Positions 6,662-15,958 are shown, counted from the first letter of the stretch. The stretch is DNA of 64,000 bases from Halomonas sp. NO4 (GCF_010994375.1 NZ_WHMA01000003.1:1-64000), one strand, 5' to 3'. Notes: generated from the sequence alone by a model not told the origin. Numbers and translations: made by a program.

Positions 6662-7663
6662 ATGCGCACTGCCACCCTCGCCGCCTGCGTCCTCGGCGTC
6701 TCGACCCTGCTGGCCCTGCCGACGGCGTTTGCCGCCGAGCGTCTCCAAGTGGTTACCAGCTTCAGCATCCTCGCCGACATGGTCGAGAACGTCGGCGGCG
6801 AACGGGTCAGCGTGACCTCCCTGGTCGGCCCCGACAGCGACACCCATGTCTACTCGCCCAGCCCCCGCGACGCCCGCGCCCTGGCCGAGGCCGACCTGGT
6901 GGTATTCAACGGCCTGCGCTTCGAGGGCTGGATGGAGCGGCTGATCGATTCCAGCGACTACGCTGGGCCGCTGGTGACCGCCAGCGACGGCATCGAGCCG
7001 CTGGACGTTGCCGGTCATGACGACCACGACCATGATCACGAGCGCGACCACGACGATCATGCCGCTCAGGGGGCGCATGACGGCCACACGCATGGCGACC
7101 AGGATCCCCACGGCTGGCAGGACCTCGCCCGCGGCGCCATCTACGTGGCCAACATCCGCGACGGCCTGATCGAGGCCGACCCGGCCAGCGAAACCCGCTA
7201 TCGCAACAACGCCGAGCGCTACCTCGGCGAGCTCGAGGCCACCGACGCCGAGATCCGCGAGTGGCTGGCCGAGATTCCCGCCGACACCAGCGTGATCACC
7301 GGCCACGACTCCTTCGGCTACTTCGCCTCTGCCTACGGCCTGCGCTTCCTCTCGCCGGTGGGGCTCTCCAGCGAGGCCGAGCCCAGCGCTGCCGACATGG
7401 CCCGGCTGATCGATGTGATCCGCAGCCAGAACGTCCGCGCGCTCTTCCACGAGAACATGACCAGCCCGGCGATCATCGAGCAGCTCGCCGAGGAGACGGA
7501 CCTCCCCATCGCCGGCACCCTCTACGCCGACGCCCTGGCCACCGAGGGGGAAGCGAGCACCTACCTGGGCATGATGCGCCACAATGCCCGCACCCTGCAC
7601 GACGCCCTGGCCGAGCCGGGTCATGAGGATCATGGCCACGACCACAGCGACCATGACCACTGA
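6662..7663 (+). CDS. Periplasmic zinc-binding protein (ZnuA/AztC-like)
   Basis: A 333-residue cluster A-I solute-binding protein with a signal peptide (to about residue 24, AFA-AE). Family features are VVTSFSILADMVENVGG, a metal-ligand His in TDSHVYSPSPRDARAL-type context (DTHVYSPSP), a second in the central lobe, ITGHDSFGYFASAYGL, and a C-terminal Asp in YADALA. A His/Asp-rich loop (residues ~120-145, HDDHDHDHERDHDDH) and a His-rich tail (HGHDHSDHDH) are typical of zinc rather than manganese proteins and help capture Zn2+. It starts 25 bases after the permease stop with an AAGGAG ribosome site. Confidence 0.92.
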   Translation: MRTATLAACVLGVSTLLALPTAFAAERLQVVTSFSILADMVENVGGERVSVTSLVGPDSDTHVYSPSPRDARALAEADLVVFNGLRFEGWMERLIDSSDYAGPLVTASDGIEPLDVAGHDDHDHDHERDHDDHAAQGAHDGHTHGDQDPHGWQDLARGAIYVANIRDGLIEADPASETRYRNNAERYLGELEATDAEIREWLAEIPADTSVITGHDSFGYFASAYGLRFLSPVGLSSEAEPSAADMARLIDVIRSQNVRALFHENMTSPAIIEQLAEETDLPIAGTLYADALATEGEASTYLGMMRHNARTLHDALAEPGHEDHGHDHSDHDH

Positions 7664-7749
7664 GTTCGTGTGAGCCTCGCTGGCGGCCTCCACTCCGCTG
7701 CCCCTGACGCGGTATCCTGAGGGCCTGACGCACCCACCAGGAGAAGCGA

Positions 7750-8928
7750 ATGGAGGCGACGCAGGACGCGATCATCATCGGCGGCGGCATGGTCGGCGCG
7801 GCCGTGGCGACGGCGCTGGGCCAGGCCGGGATGACGGTGACGCTGGTCGAGGGCGGCGCCCCGCCCGCTCCCATCGCCGAGGACGCCCCCTTCGACCTGC
7901 GCGTCTCGTCGCTGAACCTGGCCTCGCAGCGGTTGCTGGACGACGTCGGCGCCTGGTCGCACATTCCCGCGGCGCGGCGCTGCCCCTTCCGCCAGATCGA
8001 GGCGTGGGACGAACGCGAGCGACACACCACGCATTTTGCCGCCGCCGACCTGGGCCTCGAGGCGTTCGGCCACTTCGTCGAGAACCGGGTGATTCGTCAC
8101 GCCCTCTGGCAGCGCCTGGCCGCCCTGCCCCAGGTCACCACGCTCTGCCAGGCCAGCCCCGTGGCGCTGGTAACGGGCGGTCACCAGGCGCTGGTGGAGC
8201 TCGACGACGGCCGATTGCTGGCCGGCCGGCTGGTGGTGGGCGCCGATGGGGCGAACTCACGGGTGCGCGAGCTGGCCGGCATCACCACACACGACCACGA
8301 CTACCACCAGCGGGCGCTGATCGTGAACGTGCGCACCCGCCTGCCCCAGCAGGACACGAGCTGGCAGCGCTTCACTCCCGAGGGCCCTCAGGCCATGCTG
8401 CCGCTGCCCGGCCCCTACGCCTCCCTGGTGTGGTACGGCCCGCCCGAGGCGACCCGCGAGCGCGAGGCGCTGGATGACGACGCGCTGCGCGCGGCCATCG
8501 AACGCGACTTCCCGGCCCGCCTGGGCGGTATCGAGGCCGTGCTGGGGCGCGCGAGCTTCCCCCTGCGCCGCCGCCACGCCGAGCGCTACACCCGCCCCCG
8601 CCTGGCGCTGGTGGGCGACGCCGCCCATGTCATCCACCCCCTGGCCGGGCAGGGGCTCAATCTCGGCCTGCAGGACGCCGCCGAGCTCAGCGAACGGGTG
8701 ATCGCCGCCCACGCCGCCGGCGAGGATCCGGGCAACCGGCGCCCGCTGGCCGGCTACGCGCGCGCCCGCCGCCCCCGGAACCTGGCGATGATCGCCGCCA
8801 TGGAGAGCTTCCACCACCTCTTCACCGGCGCTGCGCCGTTGCGTCAGGCGGGCGCCGCGGGCCTGGCCGTGGCCGAACGCCTGGGCCCGGCGAAGCAGCG
8901 GGTGATGCGCTACGCCCTGGGTATCTGA
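7750..8928 (+). CDS. UbiH/UbiF/VisC-family FAD-dependent hydroxylase
   Basis: A 392-residue flavin monooxygenase of the family that hydroxylates the ubiquinone ring. Motifs are the N-terminal dinucleotide fold IIIGGGMVGAAVA (residues 8-20), the DG motif VVGADGANSRVRELAG (~165) and the C-terminal GD motif LALVGDAAHVIHPLAGQGLNLGLQDAAEL (from ~290; given here in two parts as VGDAAHVIHPLAGQG and LNLGLQD). The SFPLRRRHAERY segment is usual in UbiF-like members. AGGAG precedes the ATG by 9 bases. It is likely a ubiquinone hydroxylase (UbiF-like), but the ring position cannot be told from sequence alone. It is not obviously linked to its neighbours. Confidence 0.88.
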   Translation: MEATQDAIIIGGGMVGAAVATALGQAGMTVTLVEGGAPPAPIAEDAPFDLRVSSLNLASQRLLDDVGAWSHIPAARRCPFRQIEAWDERERHTTHFAAADLGLEAFGHFVENRVIRHALWQRLAALPQVTTLCQASPVALVTGGHQALVELDDGRLLAGRLVVGADGANSRVRELAGITTHDHDYHQRALIVNVRTRLPQQDTSWQRFTPEGPQAMLPLPGPYASLVWYGPPEATREREALDDDALRAAIERDFPARLGGIEAVLGRASFPLRRRHAERYTRPRLALVGDAAHVIHPLAGQGLNLGLQDAAELSERVIAAHAAGEDPGNRRPLAGYARARRPRNLAMIAAMESFHHLFTGAAPLRQAGAAGLAVAERLGPAKQRVMRYALGI

Positions 8929-8940
8929 GGAGCACCCGCC

Positions 8941-9594
8941 ATGCTCGAGTTTCGTCAGGTCCACAAGGCCTACGCCACCCCCCAGGGCCCGCTCAGCGTG
9001 CTCGCCGGCATCGACCTAAAGCTCGCCCCCGGCGAGAGCCTGGCGCTGATGGGCGAGTCGGGCAGCGGCAAGTCGACCCTGTTGCATCTGGCCGCCGGGC
9101 TCGACCTGCCGGACAGCGGCGAGGTACAGCTCGGCGGACAGGCGCTCTCGCGGCTCGACGAACCATCCCGCGCGAAGCTGCGCCGCGAGGCACTGGGCCT
9201 GGTCTTCCAGCAGTTCCACCTGGTACCGAGCTTGAACGTCGCCGACAACCTGCGCCTGCAGGCGCGCCTGGCCGGTCGCGAGCGCGCCGACTGGTCGGCG
9301 CACCTGCTCGAACGGCTAGGGCTGACCGACCTGGCACGGCGCTATCCGGAGCAGCTCTCCGGTGGCCAGCAGCAACGCCTGGCCATCGGCCGAGCCCTGG
9401 CTCCGCGCCCGGCACTGCTGCTCGCCGACGAGCCTACCGGCAACCTGGATGAAACCACCTCCGATAGCGTCCTGGCCCTGCTGCTCGACCTGGTCAACGA
9501 AAGCGGCAGCGCCCTGCTGGTGGTCACCCACAGCCCGCGCGTGGCGGCACCGCTGGACCAGCGCCGCTACCTGACTCACGGTCATCTCCGGTAA
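8941..9594 (+). CDS. LolD/AttE-type ABC transporter ATP-binding protein
   Basis: A 217-residue ATPase of the MacB/LolD/FtsE class. It has Walker A GESGSGKST, Q-loop LGLVFQQFHLVPSLNVADN, signature LSGGQQQRLAIGRAL, Walker B LLLADEPTGNLD and H-loop VVTHS. ATPases of this class pair with FtsX-type permeases to extrude lipids, lipoproteins or peptides, or to drive periplasmic enzymes mechanically. The matching FtsX-type permease and CrtC/AttH-like lipoprotein lie at 10518-14188, which is the AttE-AttFG-AttH arrangement, here interrupted by a TVP38 gene. It follows the hydroxylase gene by only 12 bases. Confidence 0.9.
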   Translation: MLEFRQVHKAYATPQGPLSVLAGIDLKLAPGESLALMGESGSGKSTLLHLAAGLDLPDSGEVQLGGQALSRLDEPSRAKLRREALGLVFQQFHLVPSLNVADNLRLQARLAGRERADWSAHLLERLGLTDLARRYPEQLSGGQQQRLAIGRALAPRPALLLADEPTGNLDETTSDSVLALLLDLVNESGSALLVVTHSPRVAAPLDQRRYLTHGHLR

Positions 9595-9598
9595 TCCC

Positions 9599-10312
9599 AT
9601 GACGCGGCGTGCCGAACGCAAATCGCCTTGGGTCTTCCGGGCCATCCTCATCGCTATCGTGGTGGTCATCACGGCGGCTATCTGGTGGCTGCTGCAGGCT
9701 CTGGGCTTGCCGATGCACTTCACGCCGGCCGGCATCGCCGAGTGGCTCAACGGCCGGGGGACGTTAGGGCCGCTGTTACTGCTGTTGCTGATGGTGCTCA
9801 CTGTGGTCGTGGGCCCTCTGCCCACACTGCCGGTGACCGCCGCGGCGGGACTCTCCTTCGGCCTGGCCAAGGGCGTCGCGCTGTCGGTCTCTGGCGCCCT
9901 GCTGGGAGCCTTGATCGCCTTCTACCTGGCCCGCCTGGTGGGCCGCGAGGCGCTGCGGGCCAGGCTGCCTAACAACCCGCTGTTCGGCACCCACGGCTCG
10001 CAGCGCCTGCTGTTTCTAACCATCCTCGTAACGCGCCTGGTGCCAATCTTCTCCTTCGCCCTGATCAGTTATGCCGCCGGGATCACCGCGATCTCCGTGG
10101 GGCGCTTCGTCCTTGGAACACTGATCGGCATGTTGCCCATGAGCGTGGTGTTCGCAATCCTGGGACGCTCTCTCGAGCTCCATCCCTGGCTCACCCTGAT
10201 CGCTGCCGCCTCCATCCTTACCGTGATGACCCTGCTGCCGTGGTACCTGAATCGCCGGCGCCACTCGCGGCTGGCCCGTTGGCTGCACCTCAACGAGCCG
10301 CCCGAAGAGTAG
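9599..10312 (+). CDS. TVP38/TMEM64 (DedA-like) family membrane protein
   Basis: A 237-residue inner-membrane protein with about five or six hydrophobic segments. The core family signature is visible as GPLPTLPVTAAAGLSFGLAKG (~75-95; motif G...P..P.T.AAG..FG), FYLARLVGREALRA and FLTILVTRLVPIFSFALISYAAG, with the FAILGRSL end. Members are thought to scramble or flip phospholipids, though their bacterial roles are mostly unknown. It begins 4 bases after the ATPase stop, inside what is elsewhere a contiguous AttEFGH-type operon. The frame stays open for 34 codons beyond its TAG (see findings). Confidence 0.88.
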   Translation: MTRRAERKSPWVFRAILIAIVVVITAAIWWLLQALGLPMHFTPAGIAEWLNGRGTLGPLLLLLLMVLTVVVGPLPTLPVTAAAGLSFGLAKGVALSVSGALLGALIAFYLARLVGREALRARLPNNPLFGTHGSQRLLFLTILVTRLVPIFSFALISYAAGITAISVGRFVLGTLIGMLPMSVVFAILGRSLELHPWLTLIAAASILTVMTLLPWYLNRRRHSRLARWLHLNEPPEE

Positions 10313-10517
10313 CCGAAAGCTGACGGCTCAGCCGGTATCGCCGCCCTGACCCACTGCCGCTACATGGCCAATGCGCTGTGGCGCACCGAGGAAACCGTCG
10401 CACGCCTGCAAGCGTGACTACCACCGGCAGGCGCCCGGCAAGAGCGTCTGCCATTCCCCGCCTTGTCGCTTCTATGGGACGATACCGGCACCGCTCGTTC
10501 ACCACCCACGTGCCCCT

Positions 10518-13019
10518 ATGCTCACCGCCCTGGCCACCCTGCTCTCCCACTACCGCCGCCATCCCGGGCAGCTCGCCATGCTGCTGCTCGGGCTCTGGGT
10601 GGCCAGCGCGCTATGGAGCGGGGTACAAGCGATCAACGTCTCGGCCCGCGACAGCTACGCCCGCGCCGAGGCGCTCTTCTCTACTGGCCTGGATCGCCTC
10701 GAGCGCCGTGATGACGAGCCACTGACCCGCGACGACTACCTGGCCCTGCGCCGCGCCGGGCTGCCTGTCTCGCCGCTGCTCGAGGGCGAGGTGGAAACCG
10801 CGGACGGCAACCGCCTGACGCTGATCGGAATCGACCCGCTCACCCTGCCCGGGGACAGTGCCTTCGCCACCGCCGGCAGTACCGATGAGCTCACCGGCTT
10901 TCTCACCTCGCCCTGGCAGACGCGCCTCGCCCCGGACAGCCTCGCTGCCCTGGGGGTGGCCCGCGGCGAGGCCCCCGGCTCCACGCCGCACCTGGCCGAG
11001 GGGCAGCGCCTGCCTCCGCTGGTGCCTACGCCTTCGCTGCCCCCGGATACCCTGGTGATGGACATTGCCGCCGCGGCGAGACTGCTCGACCGCGGCACGA
11101 CGCTGAGCCGACTGGTCACCGCTCCCGATGCCCTGGCCACGGCTCCCGACGGCTTCGTGCTGACCCGCGCCGACACCCTGGTCGAGCCGGGCCAGCTCAC
11201 CCAGAGCTTCCACCTCAACCTCACCGCCATGGCGTTGCTGGCGCTGGTGGTGGGGCTGTTCATCGTCCAGGCGGCTCTGGGTCTGGCGCTGGAGCAGCGC
11301 CTGGACCTTCTACGCACCCTGCGCGCCCTGGGCGTCTCCGCCCGCCGCCTGGTGGGCCTGCTGGCACTCGAGCTCGTCCTGCTGGGGCTCGTCGGCGCCC
11401 TGGCGGGTATCGTCAGCGGCGTATGGCTGGCCCAGGCACTGCTGCCCGACGTGGCGGCCACCCTGGCAAGCCTCTACGGCGCCGAGGTGGGGGCCCAGCT
11501 GTACCTGCCGTGGCACTACTGGCTGGGCGGACTGGCGGTGACCCTGGGCGGGCTCTTCCTCGCCGGCAGCGGGGTGCTGTGGCGGGCGGCGCGGCTCAGC
11601 GTGCTGGGGCTCGGCCAGGCCCAGGCGTGGCGCGCCGGCTTCCATCGCCAGCTTCGGCGCCTGGCCCTGGCCGGGAGCGGCGTGGTCGCCCTGGGCCTGG
11701 CGCTGTGGGCCTGGCTGGCCGCCCAGCCCCCCGGCGAGGGGCTCATCGCCGGTTTCGGCCTGGTGGCCGCGCTGCTGCTCGCCGGCGCCCTCTGGCTGCC
11801 GCCGCTGCTGGCACTGGGCCTTGCGGCGCTGGCGCGGCTGTGGCGCCGCCACCCCCTCGCCCAGTGGGCCGTGGCCGACCTGCAGCTGCAGCTGCCGCGG
11901 CTCACGCTGGCCATGATGGCGCTGCTCATCGCCCTGGCCGCCAACCTGGGCATCGGCAGCATGGTGGGCGGCTTTCGCCTCACCTTCCTCGACTGGCTCG
12001 ACCAGCGCCTGGTCGCCGACCTCTACCTGCGACCGCCGCCGGCGCAGTTCGACTCGGTGGAAGCCTGGCTCGGCGAGCGTAGCGAAGTCCGCGAAACGCT
12101 GCCCACCCGCCACGCCGAGGCGACCCTGCGCGAAGCCGAACGCGACGGCGCGGCACGCAGCCTGGAGCGACCGGTCAGCCTCTACGGCATCACTCCCGGC
12201 GCCGCCCTGGTACCCCACTGGCCGCTGCTCGACACCCGGCAAGGGCGAGAGGCGGCCTGGCAGGCCTTTCGCGGGGGGGCGGCCTTCGTCAACGAGCAGT
12301 TGGCCATCGCCGAGGGTCTTTCGCCAGGTGACCGCCTGATCGTGGAGGCGACCGGGCGTCGTGAGACGCTCCCCGTGGCAGCGATCTACCCCGACTACGG
12401 CAACACCCGCGGCGAGGTGCTGCTCGCCACGCCGCAGCTCGCCAAGCGCTTCGCCGGCACACCGAGTTCCATCGGCATCGTGCTCGCCGCGGGGGGCCGC
12501 GCCGAGACGCTGAGCGAGGCCCTGCGCCAGCGCTTCGCCCTGGGCAGCGACAGCCTGGTGGACCAGCGCGAGGTCAAGCGGGTCGCCACCGGCATCTTCG
12601 AGCGCACCTTCACCATCACCCGGGCGCTCAGCGCCCTGACCCTGGGCGTCGCCGCCCTGGCCCTGCTGGCGAGCCTGCTCGCCCAGGCGCGCAGCCGACG
12701 CCGCCAGCTGGCACCGCTCTGGGCGCTGGGCGTGCCGCGCGCTCGGCTCGCGACGGTGCAGCTCGCCCAGCTCGGCGGGGCGGCGCTGGCCACCGGCCTC
12801 CTTGCCGTGCCGCTGGGCATCGGCCTGGCGCTGGGCCTGGTGGCGGTGATCAACGTCGCCGCCTTCGGCTGGCGCCTGCCGCTGCACCTCTTTCCTGCCG
12901 AGATGGCAATGACCCTGGCCACCGCCGTGGGCGTGGCGCTGCTCGCCGCCCTGCTGCCCGCCCTGCGCCTGTGGCGCACCCCACCCCGGGCCCTGCTGGC
13001 CGAGGAGGAGGCGACATGA
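10518..13019 (+). CDS. FtsX-like ABC transporter permease (AttF/AttG-type)
   Basis: An 833-residue permease with the double FtsX layout. It has an N-terminal helix (~15-35), a periplasmic domain (~40-240), three helices with the FtsX motif RTLRALGVSARRLVGLLALE (~270-290), a central hydrophobic block, a second periplasmic domain (~490-690) and a final three-helix FtsX domain (LAPLWALGVPRARLATVQLAQ). ATG 10518 is chosen because the hydrophobic helix starts shortly after; the frame upstream is low-quality. It works with the ATPase at 8941-9594, probably for outward transport or energising the AttH-like lipoprotein whose ATG overlaps its stop (ATGA). Confidence 0.88.
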   Translation: MLTALATLLSHYRRHPGQLAMLLLGLWVASALWSGVQAINVSARDSYARAEALFSTGLDRLERRDDEPLTRDDYLALRRAGLPVSPLLEGEVETADGNRLTLIGIDPLTLPGDSAFATAGSTDELTGFLTSPWQTRLAPDSLAALGVARGEAPGSTPHLAEGQRLPPLVPTPSLPPDTLVMDIAAAARLLDRGTTLSRLVTAPDALATAPDGFVLTRADTLVEPGQLTQSFHLNLTAMALLALVVGLFIVQAALGLALEQRLDLLRTLRALGVSARRLVGLLALELVLLGLVGALAGIVSGVWLAQALLPDVAATLASLYGAEVGAQLYLPWHYWLGGLAVTLGGLFLAGSGVLWRAARLSVLGLGQAQAWRAGFHRQLRRLALAGSGVVALGLALWAWLAAQPPGEGLIAGFGLVAALLLAGALWLPPLLALGLAALARLWRRHPLAQWAVADLQLQLPRLTLAMMALLIALAANLGIGSMVGGFRLTFLDWLDQRLVADLYLRPPPAQFDSVEAWLGERSEVRETLPTRHAEATLREAERDGAARSLERPVSLYGITPGAALVPHWPLLDTRQGREAAWQAFRGGAAFVNEQLAIAEGLSPGDRLIVEATGRRETLPVAAIYPDYGNTRGEVLLATPQLAKRFAGTPSSIGIVLAAGGRAETLSEALRQRFALGSDSLVDQREVKRVATGIFERTFTITRALSALTLGVAALALLASLLAQARSRRRQLAPLWALGVPRARLATVQLAQLGGAALATGLLAVPLGIGLALGLVAVINVAAFGWRLPLHLFPAEMAMTLATAVGVALLAALLPALRLWRTPPRALLAEEEAT

Positions 13020-14188
13020 GGCAGCCATGGATCGGCCCTCTCCTGCTGACAGCGCTCTTGCTCGCCGGGTGCGACGCGTCGCAGGAGACGAGGCAGAACA
13101 CCGGCTTCGCGGGTCTCGGCGAAGCCGCCGGCGACTTCGCCCAGGCCAGTCCCGGCACGCCGCTGCGCTTTCCCATCGACCATGGCCCCCATCCGGACTA
13201 CCGCATCGAGTGGTGGTATCTCACCGCCAACCTGGAGAACGCCGACGGCGAGCCGCTGGGCCTGCAGTGGACGCTGTTCCGCCAGGCGCTGGTGCCGCCT
13301 GACGAGCGCCCCGAGCCCGCGCCCTGGGCGGCCGACCAGCTGTGGATGGCGCACTTCGCCGTCTCCCAGGGCGAGAGCCACCGGGTGGCGGAGCGCTTCG
13401 CGCGCAGCCACTCGGCCGGCAATGATGGTCAGGCCGGCGTGCGGGCCGCGCCCTTTCGCGCCTGGCTCGACGACTGGCAGCTGGCCAGCCGCGTCGAGGA
13501 TGCCGCGTCGGACACCTTCGCCGAACTCTCGCTATCGGCCCACCAGGACGATGACCGGGGCCGCTTCGGCGCGGATATCACCCTCGACGCCGAAGGTCCG
13601 CTGGTGCCCCACGGCGAGGACGGCTTCAGCCAGAAGGCCGCCGACGGCCAGGGTTCGCTCTCCTCTGGCTCGATGTACTCTGGTTCGATGTACTACAGCC
13701 AGCCCTTCTGGCGCGTCGACGGCGAGGTGACGCTGGACGGCGAGACCCAGCCGGTGACTGGCCGGGCGTGGCTCGACCGCGAGTGGAGCAGCCAGCTGCT
13801 CGACGAGCGCCAGCAGGGCTGGGACTGGTTCTCGCTGCACCTGGCAAGCGGCCACAAACTGATGGCGTTTCAACTGCGCGGCGGCGGCGCGGCGGGGGGT
13901 GACTACCGTTCCGGCACCTGGATCACCCCCGACGGCTCGCCCACGCCGCTCTCGCCCGGGGCGATCCAGCTCGAGCCGTTGGCGACCGCCACGGTCTCCG
14001 GGCGAGAAGTGCCCACCCGCTGGCGCCTCGAGGTGCCCAGTGAAGGGCTCCAGCTGGTCGTCGAGGCGCCCCACGCCGAGCGCTGGATGGCCACCAGCGT
14101 GCCCTACTGGGAGGGCGCTGTGGTGGCCCGCGACCCCGCCAGCGGCGAGAGGCTCGGTGAAGGCTACCTAGAGATGACCGGCTACTGA
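13016..14188 (+). CDS. AttH/CrtC-like lipoprotein hydrolase
   Basis: A 390-residue lipoprotein (lipobox LLAGC, Cys ~18) of the carotenoid-1,2-hydratase/AttH lipocalin-like family. Family hallmarks are DHGPHPDYRIEWWYLTANL (~46-64, HPxxRxEWWYxTG-like), the PFWRVDGEVTLDG strand, and the central WLDREWSSQLL with WDWFSLHL (~245-275). The start codon overlaps the permease stop (ATGA), so the two are co-translated. In the AttEFGH system this protein is the periplasmic partner of the exporter; its substrate is unknown. A carotenoid role is unlikely, as no carotenoid genes are nearby. Confidence 0.88.
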   Translation: MRQPWIGPLLLTALLLAGCDASQETRQNTGFAGLGEAAGDFAQASPGTPLRFPIDHGPHPDYRIEWWYLTANLENADGEPLGLQWTLFRQALVPPDERPEPAPWAADQLWMAHFAVSQGESHRVAERFARSHSAGNDGQAGVRAAPFRAWLDDWQLASRVEDAASDTFAELSLSAHQDDDRGRFGADITLDAEGPLVPHGEDGFSQKAADGQGSLSSGSMYSGSMYYSQPFWRVDGEVTLDGETQPVTGRAWLDREWSSQLLDERQQGWDWFSLHLASGHKLMAFQLRGGGAAGGDYRSGTWITPDGSPTPLSPGAIQLEPLATATVSGREVPTRWRLEVPSEGLQLVVEAPHAERWMATSVPYWEGAVVARDPASGERLGEGYLEMTGY

Positions 14189-14294
14189 GAGGGTGCTTAC
14201 AAACTACTGCGCGCGCGGAATCAATAAGCCTGCTATCGATGTTGGCGCCGCGGGGCGCTATCCTGAAGGCAAGTCCACCTTCTGGAGTCGCCCC

Positions 14295-15032
14295 ATGCTG
14301 CCCAGCCTCTTCATCTCCCACGGCTCGCCCATGCTGGCCCTGACCAAGACGCCGGCCCACGGCTTCCTGCGCGAGCTGGGCCAGACGCTGCGCCCTGACG
14401 CCGTGGTGGTGGTCTCGGCTCACTGGACCACCCGCCGGCTGGCGGTGAGCACCAGCGCACACCCCGAGACCATCCACGACTTCGGCGGCTTTCCCCGCGA
14501 GCTCTTCGAGTGCCAGTATCCCGCGCCGGGCGAGCCCGACCTGGCGAAGCGACTGGCCTGCAAGCTCAACGCCTTACCCACCGAGCGCGGCCTGGATCAC
14601 GGCGCCTGGGTGCCGCTGTCGCTGATGTTTCCCGCCGCCGACGTGCCGGTGGTCTCGCTGTCGCTGCCCACCGAGTGGGCGAACGCCGAGCTGATGGCGC
14701 TGGGGGAGCAGCTGGCCGGCTTGCGCAAGCAGAACGTCCTGGTGGTCGGCTCGGGCAGCCTCACCCACAACCTCGGCGAGCTCGATGCTCCCGAGGCGAC
14801 CATGCCCGCCTGGGTGGGCGAATTCGCCGACTGGGTGCATACGCGCCTCGCCGCCGATGACCGCGCCGCGCTGCTCGACTGGGAAGGCGCGCCCCAGGCG
14901 AGGCGCAACCACCCCACGCCGGAACACTTCCAGCCGCTGCTGGTAGCCATGGGCGCCGGCGGTCGGGCCGAGCGACGCCACCACAGCGTCGAGCATGGCG
15001 TGCTGGCCATGGATGTCTATGCGTTCGCGTGA
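14295..15032 (+). CDS. Extradiol ring-cleavage dioxygenase, 4,5-DOPA dioxygenase (YgiD/LigB) family
   Basis: A 245-residue class III extradiol dioxygenase. Metal-binding histidines are visible in LFISHGSPMLAL (H9), VVVVSAHWTTRR (~H45) and VVGSGSLTHNLGEL (~H159). The family uses one Fe2+ or Zn2+ to open catechol rings such as DOPA. The length matches YgiD (~260). ATG 14295 is chosen for alignment with the family N-terminus and a GGAG site nearby; upstream codons add no similarity. It stands alone, with no linked aromatic-degradation genes, so the physiological substrate is uncertain. Confidence 0.9.
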   Translation: MLPSLFISHGSPMLALTKTPAHGFLRELGQTLRPDAVVVVSAHWTTRRLAVSTSAHPETIHDFGGFPRELFECQYPAPGEPDLAKRLACKLNALPTERGLDHGAWVPLSLMFPAADVPVVSLSLPTEWANAELMALGEQLAGLRKQNVLVVGSGSLTHNLGELDAPEATMPAWVGEFADWVHTRLAADDRAALLDWEGAPQARRNHPTPEHFQPLLVAMGAGGRAERRHHSVEHGVLAMDVYAFA

Positions 15033-15128
15033 CCGTGCCTTCGCGTGACGGTGCGATCCCCTGGGCAAGCCGCCGTTTCAGGGCCTAAAGTGGAAAGGAC
15101 CGCTGTCATCACCACGAGGCACCACGCC

Positions 15129-15473
15129 ATGACCGCAATCGACATGCAACTCGGCGATCACATTACCCTCAAGCAGCTCTCCTACGCGCTGCACCACGGC
15201 CTGTCGCCCATCGTCGAGGTGGAGTCCCAGGACGGCATCTACATCGTGCGATTTCACCATGCCAACGGCATCTCCGAGCTGTCGGACGCCCAGGGCAAGA
15301 CCTGCACCTTCACCGGCACCGGCGAGATCCAGGACCTGCTCGGCGACATCGGCCTGACCCACGGCATCCTGACCTGGGCCGACCAGTGCGGCGACGAGAT
15401 GATCGGGGTGCCCGGCCACGCCATCACCCCGGACGAGATGCTCGCCTACGGCACGCGCATCGCCTTTCGCTGA
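15129..15473 (+). CDS. Small DUF6482-like protein
   Basis: A 114-residue cytosolic protein with no signal or membrane segment. The order is helix LKQLSYALHHGLSPIVEVES, a strand QDGIYIVRFHHANGISELSDAQGK, and an acidic helix region GEIQDLLGDIGLTHGILTW. This resembles the short DUF6482 family found in Pseudomonas and Halomonas, whose role is unknown. ATG 15129 follows CACCACGCC without a strong ribosome site; a longer in-frame start at 15045 exists but adds low-complexity sequence. Its TGA overlaps the next gene's ATG (TGATG), coupling it to the NlpC/P60 lipoprotein. Confidence 0.7.
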   Translation: MTAIDMQLGDHITLKQLSYALHHGLSPIVEVESQDGIYIVRFHHANGISELSDAQGKTCTFTGTGEIQDLLGDIGLTHGILTWADQCGDEMIGVPGHAITPDEMLAYGTRIAFR

Positions 15474-15958
15474 TGGTGAGCCGGGCGCTGCGGGGCCACC
15501 TGGCTCCCCTCGTGCTGCTGCTCGCCCTGGTGGCGCTGGCCGGCTGCGCCAGCCGGGATCTGGCCACCCGGGACAGCGACGCGCTCAGCATGGAACGGGC
15601 GCTGATCCTGGCCGAGGCGAAACGGACCCTGGGCACGCCCTACCGGCTGGGCGGCAACAGCGAGCGCGGCCTGGACTGCTCCGGTCTGGTGCAGCTGGCC
15701 TACGCTCGTGCCGGCATCGATCTCCCGCGCTCCTCCCGACAGCAGTTCCGCCATCTGCCGCGCACCGACGCCGCCCGCCCCGGTGACCTGCTCTTCTTCG
15801 CCACCGGGCGCGGCAGCAAGCCGAGCCACGTGGGGATCTATCTGGGCGGCGGCGAGATGATCCATGCCCCCGGGCGCGGGCGCCGCGTCGAGACGACATC
15901 GATCGACCTCGCCTACTGGCGCGAGCGCTTTCTCGGCGCCGCTGCCCCCGCCCCCTGA
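15473..15958 (+). CDS. NlpC/P60 family lipoprotein, MepS/Spr-like murein endopeptidase
   Basis: A 161-residue outer-membrane lipoprotein (lipobox LAGCAS) with an NlpC/P60 domain (~45-155). The catalytic Cys is in RGLDCSGLVQLAY, the His in PSHVGIYLGGGEMIHAPG, and the third polar residue probably the following His in MIHAPG. TPYRLGGN and RPGDLLFF are further family motifs. Enzymes of this type cut the D-Glu-mDAP or cross-link bonds of peptidoglycan and make room for wall growth. Its start overlaps the preceding stop by TGATG. Confidence 0.92.
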   Translation: MVSRALRGHLAPLVLLLALVALAGCASRDLATRDSDALSMERALILAEAKRTLGTPYRLGGNSERGLDCSGLVQLAYARAGIDLPRSSRQQFRHLPRTDAARPGDLLFFATGRGSKPSHVGIYLGGGEMIHAPGRGRRVETTSIDLAYWRERFLGAAAPAP

